The notes beneath the pieces are model-generated. The model saw nothing but the letters and a program-made list of their open reading frames with translations. It was not told where the DNA came from and did not search any database. A DNA stretch of 26,907 nucleotides, from NCBI GenBank assembly GCA_002493515.1, contig DKYZ01000012.1, forward strand, positions 1 through 26,907. Reading direction: 5' to 3'. The DNA is from Porphyromonadaceae bacterium UBA7087. Lineage in GTDB: Bacteria > Bacteroidota > Bacteroidia > Bacteroidales > Muribaculaceae. Positions 16,276 through 23,234 of the stretch are shown piece after piece. Numbering within the stretch: the stretch's first letter is position 1; each line of letters opens with the position of its first letter. Made by a program: the position numbers and the translations under genes.

Positions 16276-17529
16276 ATGATTATTAAGCGCGACTATTATC
16301 TAAATCAACTCATTGCCAGTAAACACAACGGGCTTATAAAGATTGTCACCGGGTTAAGACGATCCGGTAAGTCATATCTGCTGTTCCACTTATTCTGTGA
16401 CTATTTGAAAAAGCAGGGAGTTTCTGATAATCACATCATTAAAGTGGATTTAGAGGATAGACGAAATGCTCCTCTTCGTGACCCTGATGCCCTGCTAGCA
16501 CATATCGACTCTAAGATGGTGGATGACAAGATGTATTACATACTTCTTGATGAGGTTCAGCATGTGCCGGAGTTCGAAGATGTGCTCAATAGTTACCTTA
16601 AGATTGAAAATGCTGATGTTTATGTCACTGGAAGTAACTCCCGGTTCTTGTCCACAGACATAATCACAGAGTTCAGAGGTCGAGGCGATCAGATTCATGT
16701 ATACCCACTCTCTTTTGCTGAATTTATGTCTGTTGACAGCAGGCATCCGATTGAAGCATGGGGTGATTATTACACTTACGGAGGACTACCCCATGTGCTG
16801 ACTTTAGAAACGCCCAAGAAGAAAATCGACTATATTAAAAGATTATACTCAACAGTCTATATCAATGATATTGTTGAGAGATATAAGATTAAGGGAGAAT
16901 CTGAGCTAAAAGAATTGATTCAGATAATCGCATCTGCAATAGGCTCTCCGACCAATCCAAATAAGTTGGCAAACACCTTTAAAAGCCTTAAAAATGTATC
17001 CTTATCTAATAAGACAATCGATAATTATCTGACATACCTTTGTGAGTCTTTTTTAACTGAGAAAGCAATTCGTTATGACATCAAGGGCAAGAAATACATA
17101 AACACACTGTCAAAGTATTATTTCACGGATGTGGGTGTGCGTAATGCCATCCTTGATTTTAGGCAGCAGGAGGAAAACCATATTATGGAGAATGTCATTT
17201 ATAATGAATTAAAAATACGTGGTTTCCAAGTCGATGTTGGTGTGGTTGAGCATCGTACAACAGACAAAGACGGCAAGAGAATCCGCAAACAATATGAAGT
17301 GGATTTCGTGGCTAATCAAGGAAGCCAACGGTACTATATTCAATCAGCATTCATAATGCCTACTGATGCCAAAGAACGTCAAGAATCTGCCTCTCTGCTT
17401 AACATTGATGATTCTTTCAGAAAAATCATCATCGTTAAAGACTACATTCAACCCAAAAGAAACGAGAAAGGAATAGTTACAATCGGATTGATTGATTTCC
17501 TTCTAAAGCCGGAACTTATAAATTGGTAG
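16276..17529 (+). CDS. AAA family ATPase with DUF4143 domain
   Basis: The 417-residue protein has a Walker A loop GLRRSGKS at 26-33, Walker B MYYILLDEVQ (D92, E93) and a sensor-like YVTGSNSRFLS. A winged-helix-like middle follows, then a C-terminal DUF4143 region with YYFTDVGVRNAIL, ENVIYNELKIRGFQVDVGVV and YEVDFVAN. The last two have the spacing of a PD-(D/E)xK-like fold, but the usual IEVK ending reads IQSA, so nuclease activity is doubtful. Such ATPases are widespread in gut Bacteroidales and their role is not established. The gene is visibly more AT-rich than the backbone around it and is flanked by gene scraps, which points to horizontal acquisition. It has its own promoter bracketed by two matching palindromes, suggesting autoregulation (inference). 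Confidence 0.92.
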   Translation: MIIKRDYYLNQLIASKHNGLIKIVTGLRRSGKSYLLFHLFCDYLKKQGVSDNHIIKVDLEDRRNAPLRDPDALLAHIDSKMVDDKMYYILLDEVQHVPEFEDVLNSYLKIENADVYVTGSNSRFLSTDIITEFRGRGDQIHVYPLSFAEFMSVDSRHPIEAWGDYYTYGGLPHVLTLETPKKKIDYIKRLYSTVYINDIVERYKIKGESELKELIQIIASAIGSPTNPNKLANTFKSLKNVSLSNKTIDNYLTYLCESFLTEKAIRYDIKGKKYINTLSKYYFTDVGVRNAILDFRQQEENHIMENVIYNELKIRGFQVDVGVVEHRTTDKDGKRIRKQYEVDFVANQGSQRYYIQSAFIMPTDAKERQESASLLNIDDSFRKIIIVKDYIQPKRNEKGIVTIGLIDFLLKPELINW

Positions 17530-17572
17530 GAATACTATTTATAGGTAACGCATAAAATATTTGTGCATTTTA

Positions 17573-17892
17573 GCAGACGGCTTCGCCGCCTAAGGGATAG
17601 AAGACGCAGAACGGGTAAGAACACGCCTACGTTCCTCTGTTCCCGGCGCGAATGCGCCGAAAGTTCTTCCGTTACGTCGATAAGTTCTTGGAATAAAGTT
17701 CTTTTTGCTTCTGCGACAAGCCGTAGTCGTGTTCTTTTGGATTCCACGTCTCTTTACCCGGCGGCGAAGCCGCCACAAAGCCTCCTGACGACGGCTTTGG
17801 CCTGGCGGACGAGACGTCCGCAATGCGGTTTAGCCAAGGAGCAATGTCCTTTCAGTATCTATGCCAGGCCCGGAGGGTCTGGCATAGATACT
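17573..17892. repeat. Hairpin-rich non-coding block (six stem-loops in 320 bp)
   Basis: No credible gene occupies this stretch; the open frames are Arg/Ser-rich and lack family resemblance. It holds successive inverted repeats. They are CGGC-TTC-GCCG (17578-17588), CGGCGC-GAAT-GCGCCG (17644-17659), GGCGGC-GAA-GCCGCC (17760-17774), CAAAGCC with GGCTTTG (17776-17799, 10-nt loop), GCGGACG-AGA-CGTCCGC (17805-17821), and the long stem at 17854-17892. The first and third are also complementary to each other. AGTTCTT recurs at 17662, 17683 and 17697. It could be a structured RNA, a repetitive palindromic element or clustered debris. Confidence 0.5.
17854..17892 (-). other. Perfect 14-bp inverted repeat extended to an 18-bp stem with a GGA triloop
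   Basis: AGTATCTATGCCAG (17854-17867) pairs exactly with CTGGCATAGATACT (17879-17892). A G-U pair and three C-G pairs extend the stem and leave a three-base loop. It lies 23 bp past the stop codon of the minus-strand secreted-protein remnant, where a terminator would sit, but no U-run follows on that strand. The 11-mer GTCCTTTCAGT occurs at 17846-17856 and again at 17902-17912, flanking the hairpin at a 56-bp spacing. A small insertion element or an mRNA 3'-end stabiliser are alternatives. Confidence 0.55.
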
Positions 17893-17915
17893 TTGGTGTC
17901 GGTCCTTTCAGTTGG

Positions 17916-18050
17916 TTATCTCACCATTTTCTTGGTGACCGAGCCGTCGGCGTGGCGGATGATGTTTAGGCCCTTACCGTAGGCGCGCGGCAGACCGTCG
18001 ATGCCGTATACCGTCTCAACAGCCGCATCGGTTGATGTCGGAATCCGTAG
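17916..18050 (-). pseudogene. 3' scrap of a secreted-protein gene (C-terminal tail)
   Basis: On the minus strand, in a different frame from the mazG-like gene, the last codons before a TAA at 17916-17918 read PTSTDAAVETVYGIDGLPRA, then YGKGLNIIRHADGSVTKKMV and a final R. The pattern of VYxxDG, a short linker, KGLNIIR, DG, VTKK and a terminal Arg is the usual ending of secreted or surface proteins in Bacteroidales. No start or body of such a protein is present. The fragment appears to have been left by a deletion or recombination that joined it to the end of the mazG-like gene near 18045-18055. The assignment rests on recognition of the pattern, not on a search. Confidence 0.55.
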
Positions 18051-18357
18051 TCTTGAACCGGTTTTTGTCGCGGGTACGCTTCTTTTCAAGGGATTCGCGG
18101 AATGCCTGCGTAAGGTCAACGCCGGTCTGGTTGGCCAGGCAGATCACGACCCACAACACATCGGCCAGCTCCTCCGAAAGGCTTTTGCGCAAATCCCCCT
18201 CCTTAGCCACCTGTTCACCGTAGACACGGGCTATGACACGCGCCAGCTCACCGACCTCCTCCGTAAGGAGCGCCATATTGGTCAGCTCCGAGAAATACCG
18301 GCCACCCACAGTCCTTATCCATTCATCCACGGACTCTTGCGCCTCCTTTATATCCAT
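18016..18357 (-). CDS. MazG-like nucleotide pyrophosphohydrolase
   Basis: Small all-alpha NTP pyrophosphohydrolase predicted to cleave NTPs or dNTPs to monophosphate and pyrophosphate, as a house-cleaning enzyme. The 113-residue protein has the MazG metal-binding pattern: LLTEEVGELARVIAR (EExxE-type helix) followed by LSEELADVLWVVICLANQTGVD (ExxD helix). The closing EKKRTRDKNRF is typical of Bacteroidetes members. Its last residues, KTTDSDINRCGC, do not look like the usual ending and are read out of frame through the secreted-protein scrap, so the native C-terminus has probably been replaced. The metal site is complete and activity is likely kept. It starts 12 nt after the LD-carboxypeptidase gene and is the last gene of that minus-strand operon. 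Confidence 0.88.
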   Translation of the reverse strand: MDIKEAQESVDEWIRTVGGRYFSELTNMALLTEEVGELARVIARVYGEQVAKEGDLRKSLSEELADVLWVVICLANQTGVDLTQAFRESLEKKRTRDKNRFKTTDSDINRCGC

Positions 18358-18369
18358 ATTTACAGTTTA

Positions 18370-19302
18370 TTAAATGCTTCTGAGCAGGGTCTTCTTCCCG
18401 TCAATCTCGAGACGCACGCGGGCGCCCTCTATCAACGGCAGATTATAATCCACGTGGCCTACCGGGAAATCGAAGACCACCGGCAGGTGGTCGAGGTGCC
18501 ACTGGTCGAGACGGGTCCTTATCATGGTCTCGATGGTGGAGAAGTTGACGTCAGGCTTGTATTCGGTAAACTGCCCGATGATGAGTCCCTTTAGGCGTGA
18601 GAGCGTCCCTTCCAGATATAGCCGTGTAAGCATACGGTCCACCTTATAGACCGGCTCGGCGATATCCTCGATGAAGAGCACCACATCCTCCCCTTCGCTG
18701 ACCCGCAGAATATCATACGGCGTGCCGGCGAGGCCGTCGAGCACAGCCAGGTTCCCTCCGCGCAGTATACCCTCGGCACAGCCAAAAGTATCCAGACCAG
18801 TCCCGGGAACCTTATACTCAAAATCAAGAGCTCCCTCCAAGATCTCGAAAAGATCCTTCGAGCAGGGGTCGTCCGGCCCCATCAGGGTAAGATGTTTGGC
18901 CATGGGGCCATGGATTGAGGCGATTCCGTTGGAATACAGCATCGCGTGCAACGCGCTCACGTCGGAGAATCCTACCAGCCATTTGCAGCCACTCCGGATA
19001 ACGCCCTGCGGCATACCGGCCAGCAGATGGACACAGCCGAAGCCTCCACGCGCGCATAGCACGGCCTTTATGCTCTCGTCAGTCCACGCGGCCAGGAAAT
19101 CATCCAGACGCGCCTGTGCGGATGCGGCATATGTGCCGTCAGCCGGGCCGAGCGCATGAGGCGCCACCACCGGCTCATATCCGGCGGCACGAATATACTC
19201 CGCGGCCCCCTCCACATACTCACGCTTGACCGTGGTGGCCGGAGACACCAGCGCCACCCGGTCTCCCCTCCTCAACGGAGCGGGAAATCTCATCTCTCCC
19301 AT
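18370..19302 (-). CDS. LD-carboxypeptidase (MEROPS S66)
   Basis: Serine peptidase of murein recycling that removes the terminal D-Ala from tetrapeptides. The 310-residue product has the family's nucleophile in GFSDVSALH (S113), the catalytic Glu in VLFIEDIAEP (E212) and the His in FPVGHVDYNLPLIEGARV (H283), the same order and spacing as in characterised S66 enzymes. CARGGFGCVHLL near residue 83 is also typical. No signal peptide is visible, so it is probably cytoplasmic like LdcA. ATG at 19302 is used; a second ATG three codons later would also serve. The gene follows the radical SAM gene by 9 nt and precedes the mazG-like gene by 12 nt, forming a three-gene minus-strand unit. Confidence 0.92.
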   Translation of the reverse strand: MGEMRFPAPLRRGDRVALVSPATTVKREYVEGAAEYIRAAGYEPVVAPHALGPADGTYAASAQARLDDFLAAWTDESIKAVLCARGGFGCVHLLAGMPQGVIRSGCKWLVGFSDVSALHAMLYSNGIASIHGPMAKHLTLMGPDDPCSKDLFEILEGALDFEYKVPGTGLDTFGCAEGILRGGNLAVLDGLAGTPYDILRVSEGEDVVLFIEDIAEPVYKVDRMLTRLYLEGTLSRLKGLIIGQFTEYKPDVNFSTIETMIRTRLDQWHLDHLPVVFDFPVGHVDYNLPLIEGARVRLEIDGKKTLLRSI

Positions 19303-19311
19303 ACACGCATG

Positions 19312-20100
19312 TCAGTTGACCTGCACCTTGACCCCGCTGCGCTCCTCGATCTCGCGCCCTATTTTCTCCAGTTCGGGTTTCTCGACCTTCACCAGCTGCT
19401 CTTCGGGCGTGGAGCGGTCAAGACTGTAGAGCATGATCTCGCGGGGCTTTATCTCCCTGTATGCCTCAACGAGGGCGTCAATCTCCTCAGGAGTCGTATT
19501 GTCCACCTTCACCCCGTCGTGACTGCCTCGCAGCATCATGGTCTGTATTATCGCCTGTCCGGAGAACTGTCTCAGTCCCTCCACAAGCTTCTCCACCGTG
19601 AAATCTTTCGAGGTCGGACGGTCGATAAGGCGCATGGTGCCCTCTATCGCGGAGTCAAGCTTGAGGATGTTGTTGTCAACCTTTTTGAGGGCCTCAGCGA
19701 CTTCCGGGGTGAATATCCGGGTAGAGTTGGAAAGCACTGAGACTTTCGCCTCCGGGTAATATTTGTCGCGCAAGGCGATTACATCGTCGATGATTCCGGG
19801 GAAATCGGGATGCAGGGTAGGTTCGCCGTTTCCAGAGAAGGTAATTACGTCAAGCGGGTCTCCGGCATCCCGCATGGTCCTGAGTTTATCCTCCAGGTCA
19901 CGTTTAATCCGCTCACGGTCAGGCAGTCCGCTTGTACCTTTACCCTGAGAGTTTAAACCGGCCTCGCAGTAGAGGCAGTCGAACGAGCAGACCTTACCGT
20001 CGGAGGGCATCAGGTTGACACCGAGCGAGACCCCGAGCCTACGGCTGTGGATAGGTCCGAATATGAATGAATGAAATAATACTGTCTGGTCTTTTGCCAT
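19312..20100 (-). CDS. Radical SAM protein
   Basis: The product from the chosen ATG is 262 residues. It contains the radical SAM [4Fe-4S] motif in VCSFDCLYCEAG (CxxxCxxC), preceded by GPIHSRRLGVSLGVNLMP. Further on are a TFSGNGEPTLHPDFPG segment that matches the SAM-binding GGE-like motif and VLSNSTR on a later strand. This arrangement is that of a small, widely distributed radical SAM family in Bacteroidetes of unproven function. An in-frame ATG eight codons upstream (20124) overlaps the divergent promoter region, so ATG at 20100 is preferred. A TAAATTTG -7 element on this strand (20122-20129) stands a suitable distance upstream. It is the first gene of the operon with the LD-carboxypeptidase and mazG-like genes. 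Confidence 0.88.
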   Translation of the reverse strand: MAKDQTVLFHSFIFGPIHSRRLGVSLGVNLMPSDGKVCSFDCLYCEAGLNSQGKGTSGLPDRERIKRDLEDKLRTMRDAGDPLDVITFSGNGEPTLHPDFPGIIDDVIALRDKYYPEAKVSVLSNSTRIFTPEVAEALKKVDNNILKLDSAIEGTMRLIDRPTSKDFTVEKLVEGLRQFSGQAIIQTMMLRGSHDGVKVDNTTPEEIDALVEAYREIKPREIMLYSLDRSTPEEQLVKVEKPELEKIGREIEERSGVKVQVN

Positions 20101-20117
20101 GGTTATAAGTTTTATAA

Positions 20118-20149
20118 TCTGCAAATTTACGATTTTTTCATTAATTTTG
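20118..20149 (+). promoter_or_regulatory. Promoter of rnpA, overlapping a divergent promoter
   Basis: TAATTTTG at 20142-20149 fits TAnnTTTG; TCTG at 20118-20121, 20 nt upstream, is a one-mismatch -33 box. The opposite strand carries TAAATTTG at 20122-20129 for the radical SAM operon. The two promoters therefore share about 50 bp. The plus-strand -7 box ends only 4 nt before the annotated rnpA ATG. Confidence 0.5.
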
Positions 20150-20153
20150 CATC

Positions 20154-20678
20154 ATGATTCAGCAGCAATACAACACCAACTACGCCATAGACTCCGATGG
20201 GGACGCCGCTCTACGGTCAGACTCCGGCCTTACACGGGGGGCTGGGGCGGTGCGCCTTACCCTTCGCAAAGCGGAGAAACTGCGTCACAAGTCGTTGGTG
20301 GAAAACCTTTTCAAAGAGGGATTTTCCGTCTATGAGTTTCCGCTGAGGATGCAGGTGCGGACTCTCTCCGAGGATGAGCTCGAAAGCTCGTTCCGCAACG
20401 GCGCGCCAGACTGCATCGCCCCCCTGCAGATGCTTGTCACCGTCCCCAAGAAGAAACGGCGCCATGCAGTAGACCGTGTCCTCATGCGCCGCCGCATCCG
20501 GGAGGCCTACCGCCTCGGCCGCGGGCCGCTCCGCACGTTCCTTGATGCGAACCCCTCCGTTCGTACACTCTCCATGGCATTCATCTATATGTGCGATAAA
20601 AACCTCCCCTACTCAACCATCGAGCGCAAAATGCAGTTATTGCTAAAGAAAGCGGTCGACAGACTCAACGCGCGATGA
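20154..20678 (+). CDS. rnpA: Ribonuclease P protein component RnpA
   Basis: Protein subunit of RNase P, which together with the catalytic RNA trims tRNA 5' leaders. The 174-residue product shows the family core. LRKAEKLRHKSLVENLFKEG is at about 36-55, FPLRMQV follows, and the basic RNR-like helix is KKRRHAVDRVLMRRRIREAY. The C-terminal helix starts at IERKMQLLLKKAV. The first 32 or so residues (MIQQQYNTNYAIDS...) are an unusual hydrophilic extension. A GTG at 20250 would give about 142 residues, which is the usual family length. ATG at 20154 is given here, but the -7 box 4 nt upstream means this start requires a leaderless or almost leaderless mRNA. It overlaps yidD by 4 nt (ATGA). Confidence 0.88.
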   Translation: MIQQQYNTNYAIDSDGDAALRSDSGLTRGAGAVRLTLRKAEKLRHKSLVENLFKEGFSVYEFPLRMQVRTLSEDELESSFRNGAPDCIAPLQMLVTVPKKKRRHAVDRVLMRRRIREAYRLGRGPLRTFLDANPSVRTLSMAFIYMCDKNLPYSTIERKMQLLLKKAVDRLNAR

Positions 20679-20899
20679 TACGCAAAATCATATCGCTCCC
20701 GCTGATTCTGCTGATACGCTTCTATCAAGGCGCCATCTCCCCGATGTTTCCGGCCGCCTGCCGCTTCCAGCCGACCTGCAGCCAGTATGCACTGGAGGCT
20801 ATCAGACGCCACGGACCGCTCAAAGGGGGCTGGCTGGCACTGAAACGCATCTGCCGATGCCATCCCTGGGGCGGAAACGGCTACGACCCGGTGCCGTGA
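20675..20899 (+). CDS. yidD: Membrane protein insertion efficiency factor YidD
   Basis: Small protein (74 residues) that associates with the inner membrane and aids YidC-dependent insertion. All family landmarks are present: the hydrophobic/amphipathic N-terminus LPLILLIRFYQGAISP, the CRFQPTCSQYALEAI motif with its conserved cysteines, and the HGPLKGGWLALKRICRCHPW-like C-terminal block followed by GGNGYDPVP. The ATG overlaps the rnpA stop by 4 nt. The rnpA-yidD pair is a standard bacterial neighbourhood. Confidence 0.95.
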   Translation: MIRKIISLPLILLIRFYQGAISPMFPAACRFQPTCSQYALEAIRRHGPLKGGWLALKRICRCHPWGGNGYDPVP

Positions 20900-20931
20900 T
20901 GGAAATTTTGAAAAACCGTTCAGACTGAATC

Positions 20932-21570
20932 ATGGATAATAGAATCCTCGACATACATACCCATAGACAACCGCCCTACCCCCAGGGCATCATCAGCGTG
21001 GAGCCGGAGGCCTTCAATCCGGTCGCCGGACAATATTATTCTGTCGGTATCCATCCGTGGGAAACACTCCAGGGAGTGCCGCCGGAACTATACCGGCAGC
21101 TCGACATCGCCGCCAAGTCGCCGCATACTCTCGCCATCGGCGAATGCGGAGTGGATATCGTGAAGGGAGGCCCCATGTTCCGCCAGCTGCAGGCCTTCAA
21201 GCATCATTTCGAGCTGTCGGAGAGGCTGCGCAAACCGATGGTGATCCACTGCGTCAAGGCTTACGACGTAATCCTCGGCCTTAAGCGCGACCTCCAGCCA
21301 ACGCAACCCTGGATTATACACGGTTTCCGGGGAAAACCGGCAGCTGCGCGAATGCTTGTCGAAGCCCGAATAGGCGTCAGTTTCGGAGAGAAATTCAATC
21401 CGGAATCAGTAAGGGCCGTCCCCGACGAACTGATTTTCGCAGAGACCGACGAATCCCCGCTTCCTATAGAGGAGATCATCTCAGCCATATCCGAATGTGC
21501 CGGGCATGACCTGACTCCCGCAATCTCCGCCAACACATCCCATCTCTTCCACTCCGCATTCACGCTATAA
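20932..21570 (+). CDS. TatD-family metal-dependent hydrolase
   Basis: Predicted metal-dependent DNase or related hydrolase with a TIM-barrel fold. The 212-residue protein has the metal ligands in order: DIHTH at residues 7-11, GECGVD with its Glu, VIHCVKA, IIHGFRG and finally ETDESP with the Asp. It is shorter than the usual 250-260 residues of TatD, as is common for this Bacteroidetes subgroup, and lacks a stretch between the HxH motif and GECG. The substrate is unknown. It begins 32 nt after yidD and may be co-transcribed with rnpA-yidD. Confidence 0.88.
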   Translation: MDNRILDIHTHRQPPYPQGIISVEPEAFNPVAGQYYSVGIHPWETLQGVPPELYRQLDIAAKSPHTLAIGECGVDIVKGGPMFRQLQAFKHHFELSERLRKPMVIHCVKAYDVILGLKRDLQPTQPWIIHGFRGKPAAARMLVEARIGVSFGEKFNPESVRAVPDELIFAETDESPLPIEEIISAISECAGHDLTPAISANTSHLFHSAFTL

Positions 21571-21587
21571 ATCAAAACCCAAAGAAT

Positions 21588-22100
21588 ATGACCAGGAACA
21601 TCCTCCCGAGCCTTCTCATCGCCCTCTCGATATTCTGCACAAACGCACAGCAGGCACAGACCGTCCCCGCCGGCTCCATCCCGGCACAGACCGCCACGGC
21701 TGTTACCACCGACAACGCCTCGTTCCATTCCGTCAGCCACAAGGGAATATCCTTCGAGGTGCCCGACGGCTCCACAGAGTTGCTGGGCAAGGGACTGACC
21801 GTAAAATATCCCGACGGCACTTTCGGCGTCTCCGTAAGCGTCGAGTCCCGGCGTGGCAGCGACCAGAAGCGCTGTCTTCAGCTCTGCCGCAAACTGGCCT
21901 CGCAGATGCACATCAAGGACGCACAGGTGACAAAAGTGAAAATCAACGGCAAGAACGGAGCCGTGGCCTCCGGCTTCCTGGAGTCGCAGAGGGTCAGCAT
22001 TGCCATCCTGCCTTCCGGCTCCAAGGAAATAACCTGCATCGTCATGAACGACCCCACGCGCGCCCCCTGGGCCGACCGCGTGTTGCGCACTCTCCGCTGA
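21588..22100 (+). CDS. Small secreted protein of unknown function
   Basis: The 170-residue product has a signal peptide of about 20 residues (MTRNILPSLLIALSIFCTNA, cleavage expected before QQAQ). A Thr/Ala-rich linker follows to about residue 45, then a compact domain starting HKGISFEVPDGST, with alternating strands (GLTVKYPDGTFGVSVSVE), a Cys-containing helix (CLQLCRKLASQM) and a C-terminal VLRTLR. The SFEVPDG opening recalls small periplasmic beta-rich folds of the DUF1795/PsbP kind, but this is only a resemblance. It lies 17 nt after the TatD gene and upstream of an independent promoter, so it is probably the last gene of the rnpA unit. Confidence 0.7.
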   Translation: MTRNILPSLLIALSIFCTNAQQAQTVPAGSIPAQTATAVTTDNASFHSVSHKGISFEVPDGSTELLGKGLTVKYPDGTFGVSVSVESRRGSDQKRCLQLCRKLASQMHIKDAQVTKVKINGKNGAVASGFLESQRVSIAILPSGSKEITCIVMNDPTRAPWADRVLRTLR

Positions 22101-22158
22101 CAGATTCAGTACTGACTTACAAAAAATGTTAACGGAGGTCTTCTCTCTGTCATTGCGA

Positions 22159-22190
22159 TTTGGCCTTTTGAGCGGTTTTGCTTACCTTTG
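22159..22190 (+). promoter_or_regulatory. Bacteroidetes-type promoter of the PCMD-domain gene
   Basis: TTTG at 22159-22162, a 20-nt spacer and TACCTTTG at 22183-22190 match the consensus exactly. The start codon at 22212 is 22 nt downstream of the -7 box. Confidence 0.75.
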
Positions 22191-22211
22191 CGAGGTCAAA
22201 CCAACACGTTG

Positions 22212-23174
22212 ATGAATAAGAGATTTCTTGCCGCTTCCATAGCGGCCCTGGCTCTGATTCCCTCAGCTTATTCCGAGAGCCTGAGGCTTGAGCCGATAAA
22301 ATACGGTGATTTCTCCAATTGGGTGAGCCGCGACATCACGGAGTCGAAAGTGATAGGCGGCAAGCACAAGACCGTCTACGAGATTGCTCCGACGATCCAC
22401 ATCGCCGGAAACAAACCATATGCCAACCAGGGAGGCTCCCCATGGGCCACGAGCAACGTCTACGCGAAGGTGATGGGCGTGGTGAAGGCATCCAACACTG
22501 TATCCCCGGCGAAAATCAACGGCAATATGGCGGCCAAGCTCGAGGCCAAGATGGAGGAGGTGAAAGTGCTCGGCCTCGTCAACATGGATGTGATGGTGGC
22601 GGGGTCTATTTTCCTCGGAAGGGTCTACGAGCCGATCACATCCACCAAGGGGCCCTTCTCCAAGATGGAGATGGGAATCCCGTATACCAAAAGGCCCAAG
22701 GCCCTCGTTTATGACATACGGGTGGATATGCCCGCAGCCGACACCCGGACGAAATCTACAGGATTCTCCTCGAAAAAGACCCTAAAGGGACGCGACAACG
22801 CCGAAGTCTATGTGCTTCTTCAGAAAAGATGGGAAGACAAGGACGGCAATCTGTTCGCCCAGCGCGTAGGGACAGGCAGGGAGCGGTATGCCGCCTCCAG
22901 GCCCTTCACCAAGGGACACGTGCTCCCCATCCATTACGGCGACATAACGAAAAAACCGTTCTACAAACCTTGGATGGGGCTTCTCAGCGGCGAAAAGGCC
23001 TACTACGCACGTAATTCCAAAGGGAAGCTCGTGCCGGTGGAGGAAGTTGGATGGGCGCCGGAGAACGCCACGCCGACCCACGTGCTGGTGATGGCCTCGT
23101 CAAGCTGCGGAGTGCCGTTCATAGGCACCGAAGGGCTGACGGTCTACATCGACAACATAGCCTTCGGCTTCTGA
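22212..23174 (+). CDS. PCMD-domain secreted protein (putative carbohydrate metabolism domain)
   Basis: The 320-residue product has a signal peptide (MNKRFLAASIAALALIPSAYS). The body matches my recollection of the PCMD family of Bacteroidales: FSNWVSRDITESKVIGGKHK near the N-terminus, VMVAGSIFLGRVYEPIT in the middle, GIPYTKRPKALVYDIRV, LLQKRWEDKDGNLFAQRVGT, HYGDITKKPFYKPWMGL and a C-terminal VYIDNIAFGF. PCMD proteins are associated with surface polysaccharide handling, but direct biochemical evidence is sparse. The absence of a lipobox Cys suggests periplasmic or surface export without a lipid anchor. ATG at 22212 was chosen over an upstream in-frame TTG because the signal peptide starts there and the promoter covers the upstream part. 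It is monocistronic as far as can be seen. Confidence 0.85.
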   Translation: MNKRFLAASIAALALIPSAYSESLRLEPIKYGDFSNWVSRDITESKVIGGKHKTVYEIAPTIHIAGNKPYANQGGSPWATSNVYAKVMGVVKASNTVSPAKINGNMAAKLEAKMEEVKVLGLVNMDVMVAGSIFLGRVYEPITSTKGPFSKMEMGIPYTKRPKALVYDIRVDMPAADTRTKSTGFSSKKTLKGRDNAEVYVLLQKRWEDKDGNLFAQRVGTGRERYAASRPFTKGHVLPIHYGDITKKPFYKPWMGLLSGEKAYYARNSKGKLVPVEEVGWAPENATPTHVLVMASSSCGVPFIGTEGLTVYIDNIAFGF

Positions 23175-23234
23175 CGAAAAAACCGGGGCTTCAGTTTTTA
23201 TAAACCGCAGCCCGCTTTAGATAGTTATGGATAT

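Noticed and set aside
17563..17982. Arg/Ser-rich 139-codon frame on the plus strand, and 70- to 77-codon frames on the minus strand
   Set aside because: They read through hairpins with no recognisable domain, and the plus-strand frame also runs through the secreted-protein scrap on the opposite strand.
23184..23218. Terminator after the PCMD gene
   Set aside because: GGGCT and AGCCC are separated by 18 nt and no U-run follows the stem; the structure is too weak to call.
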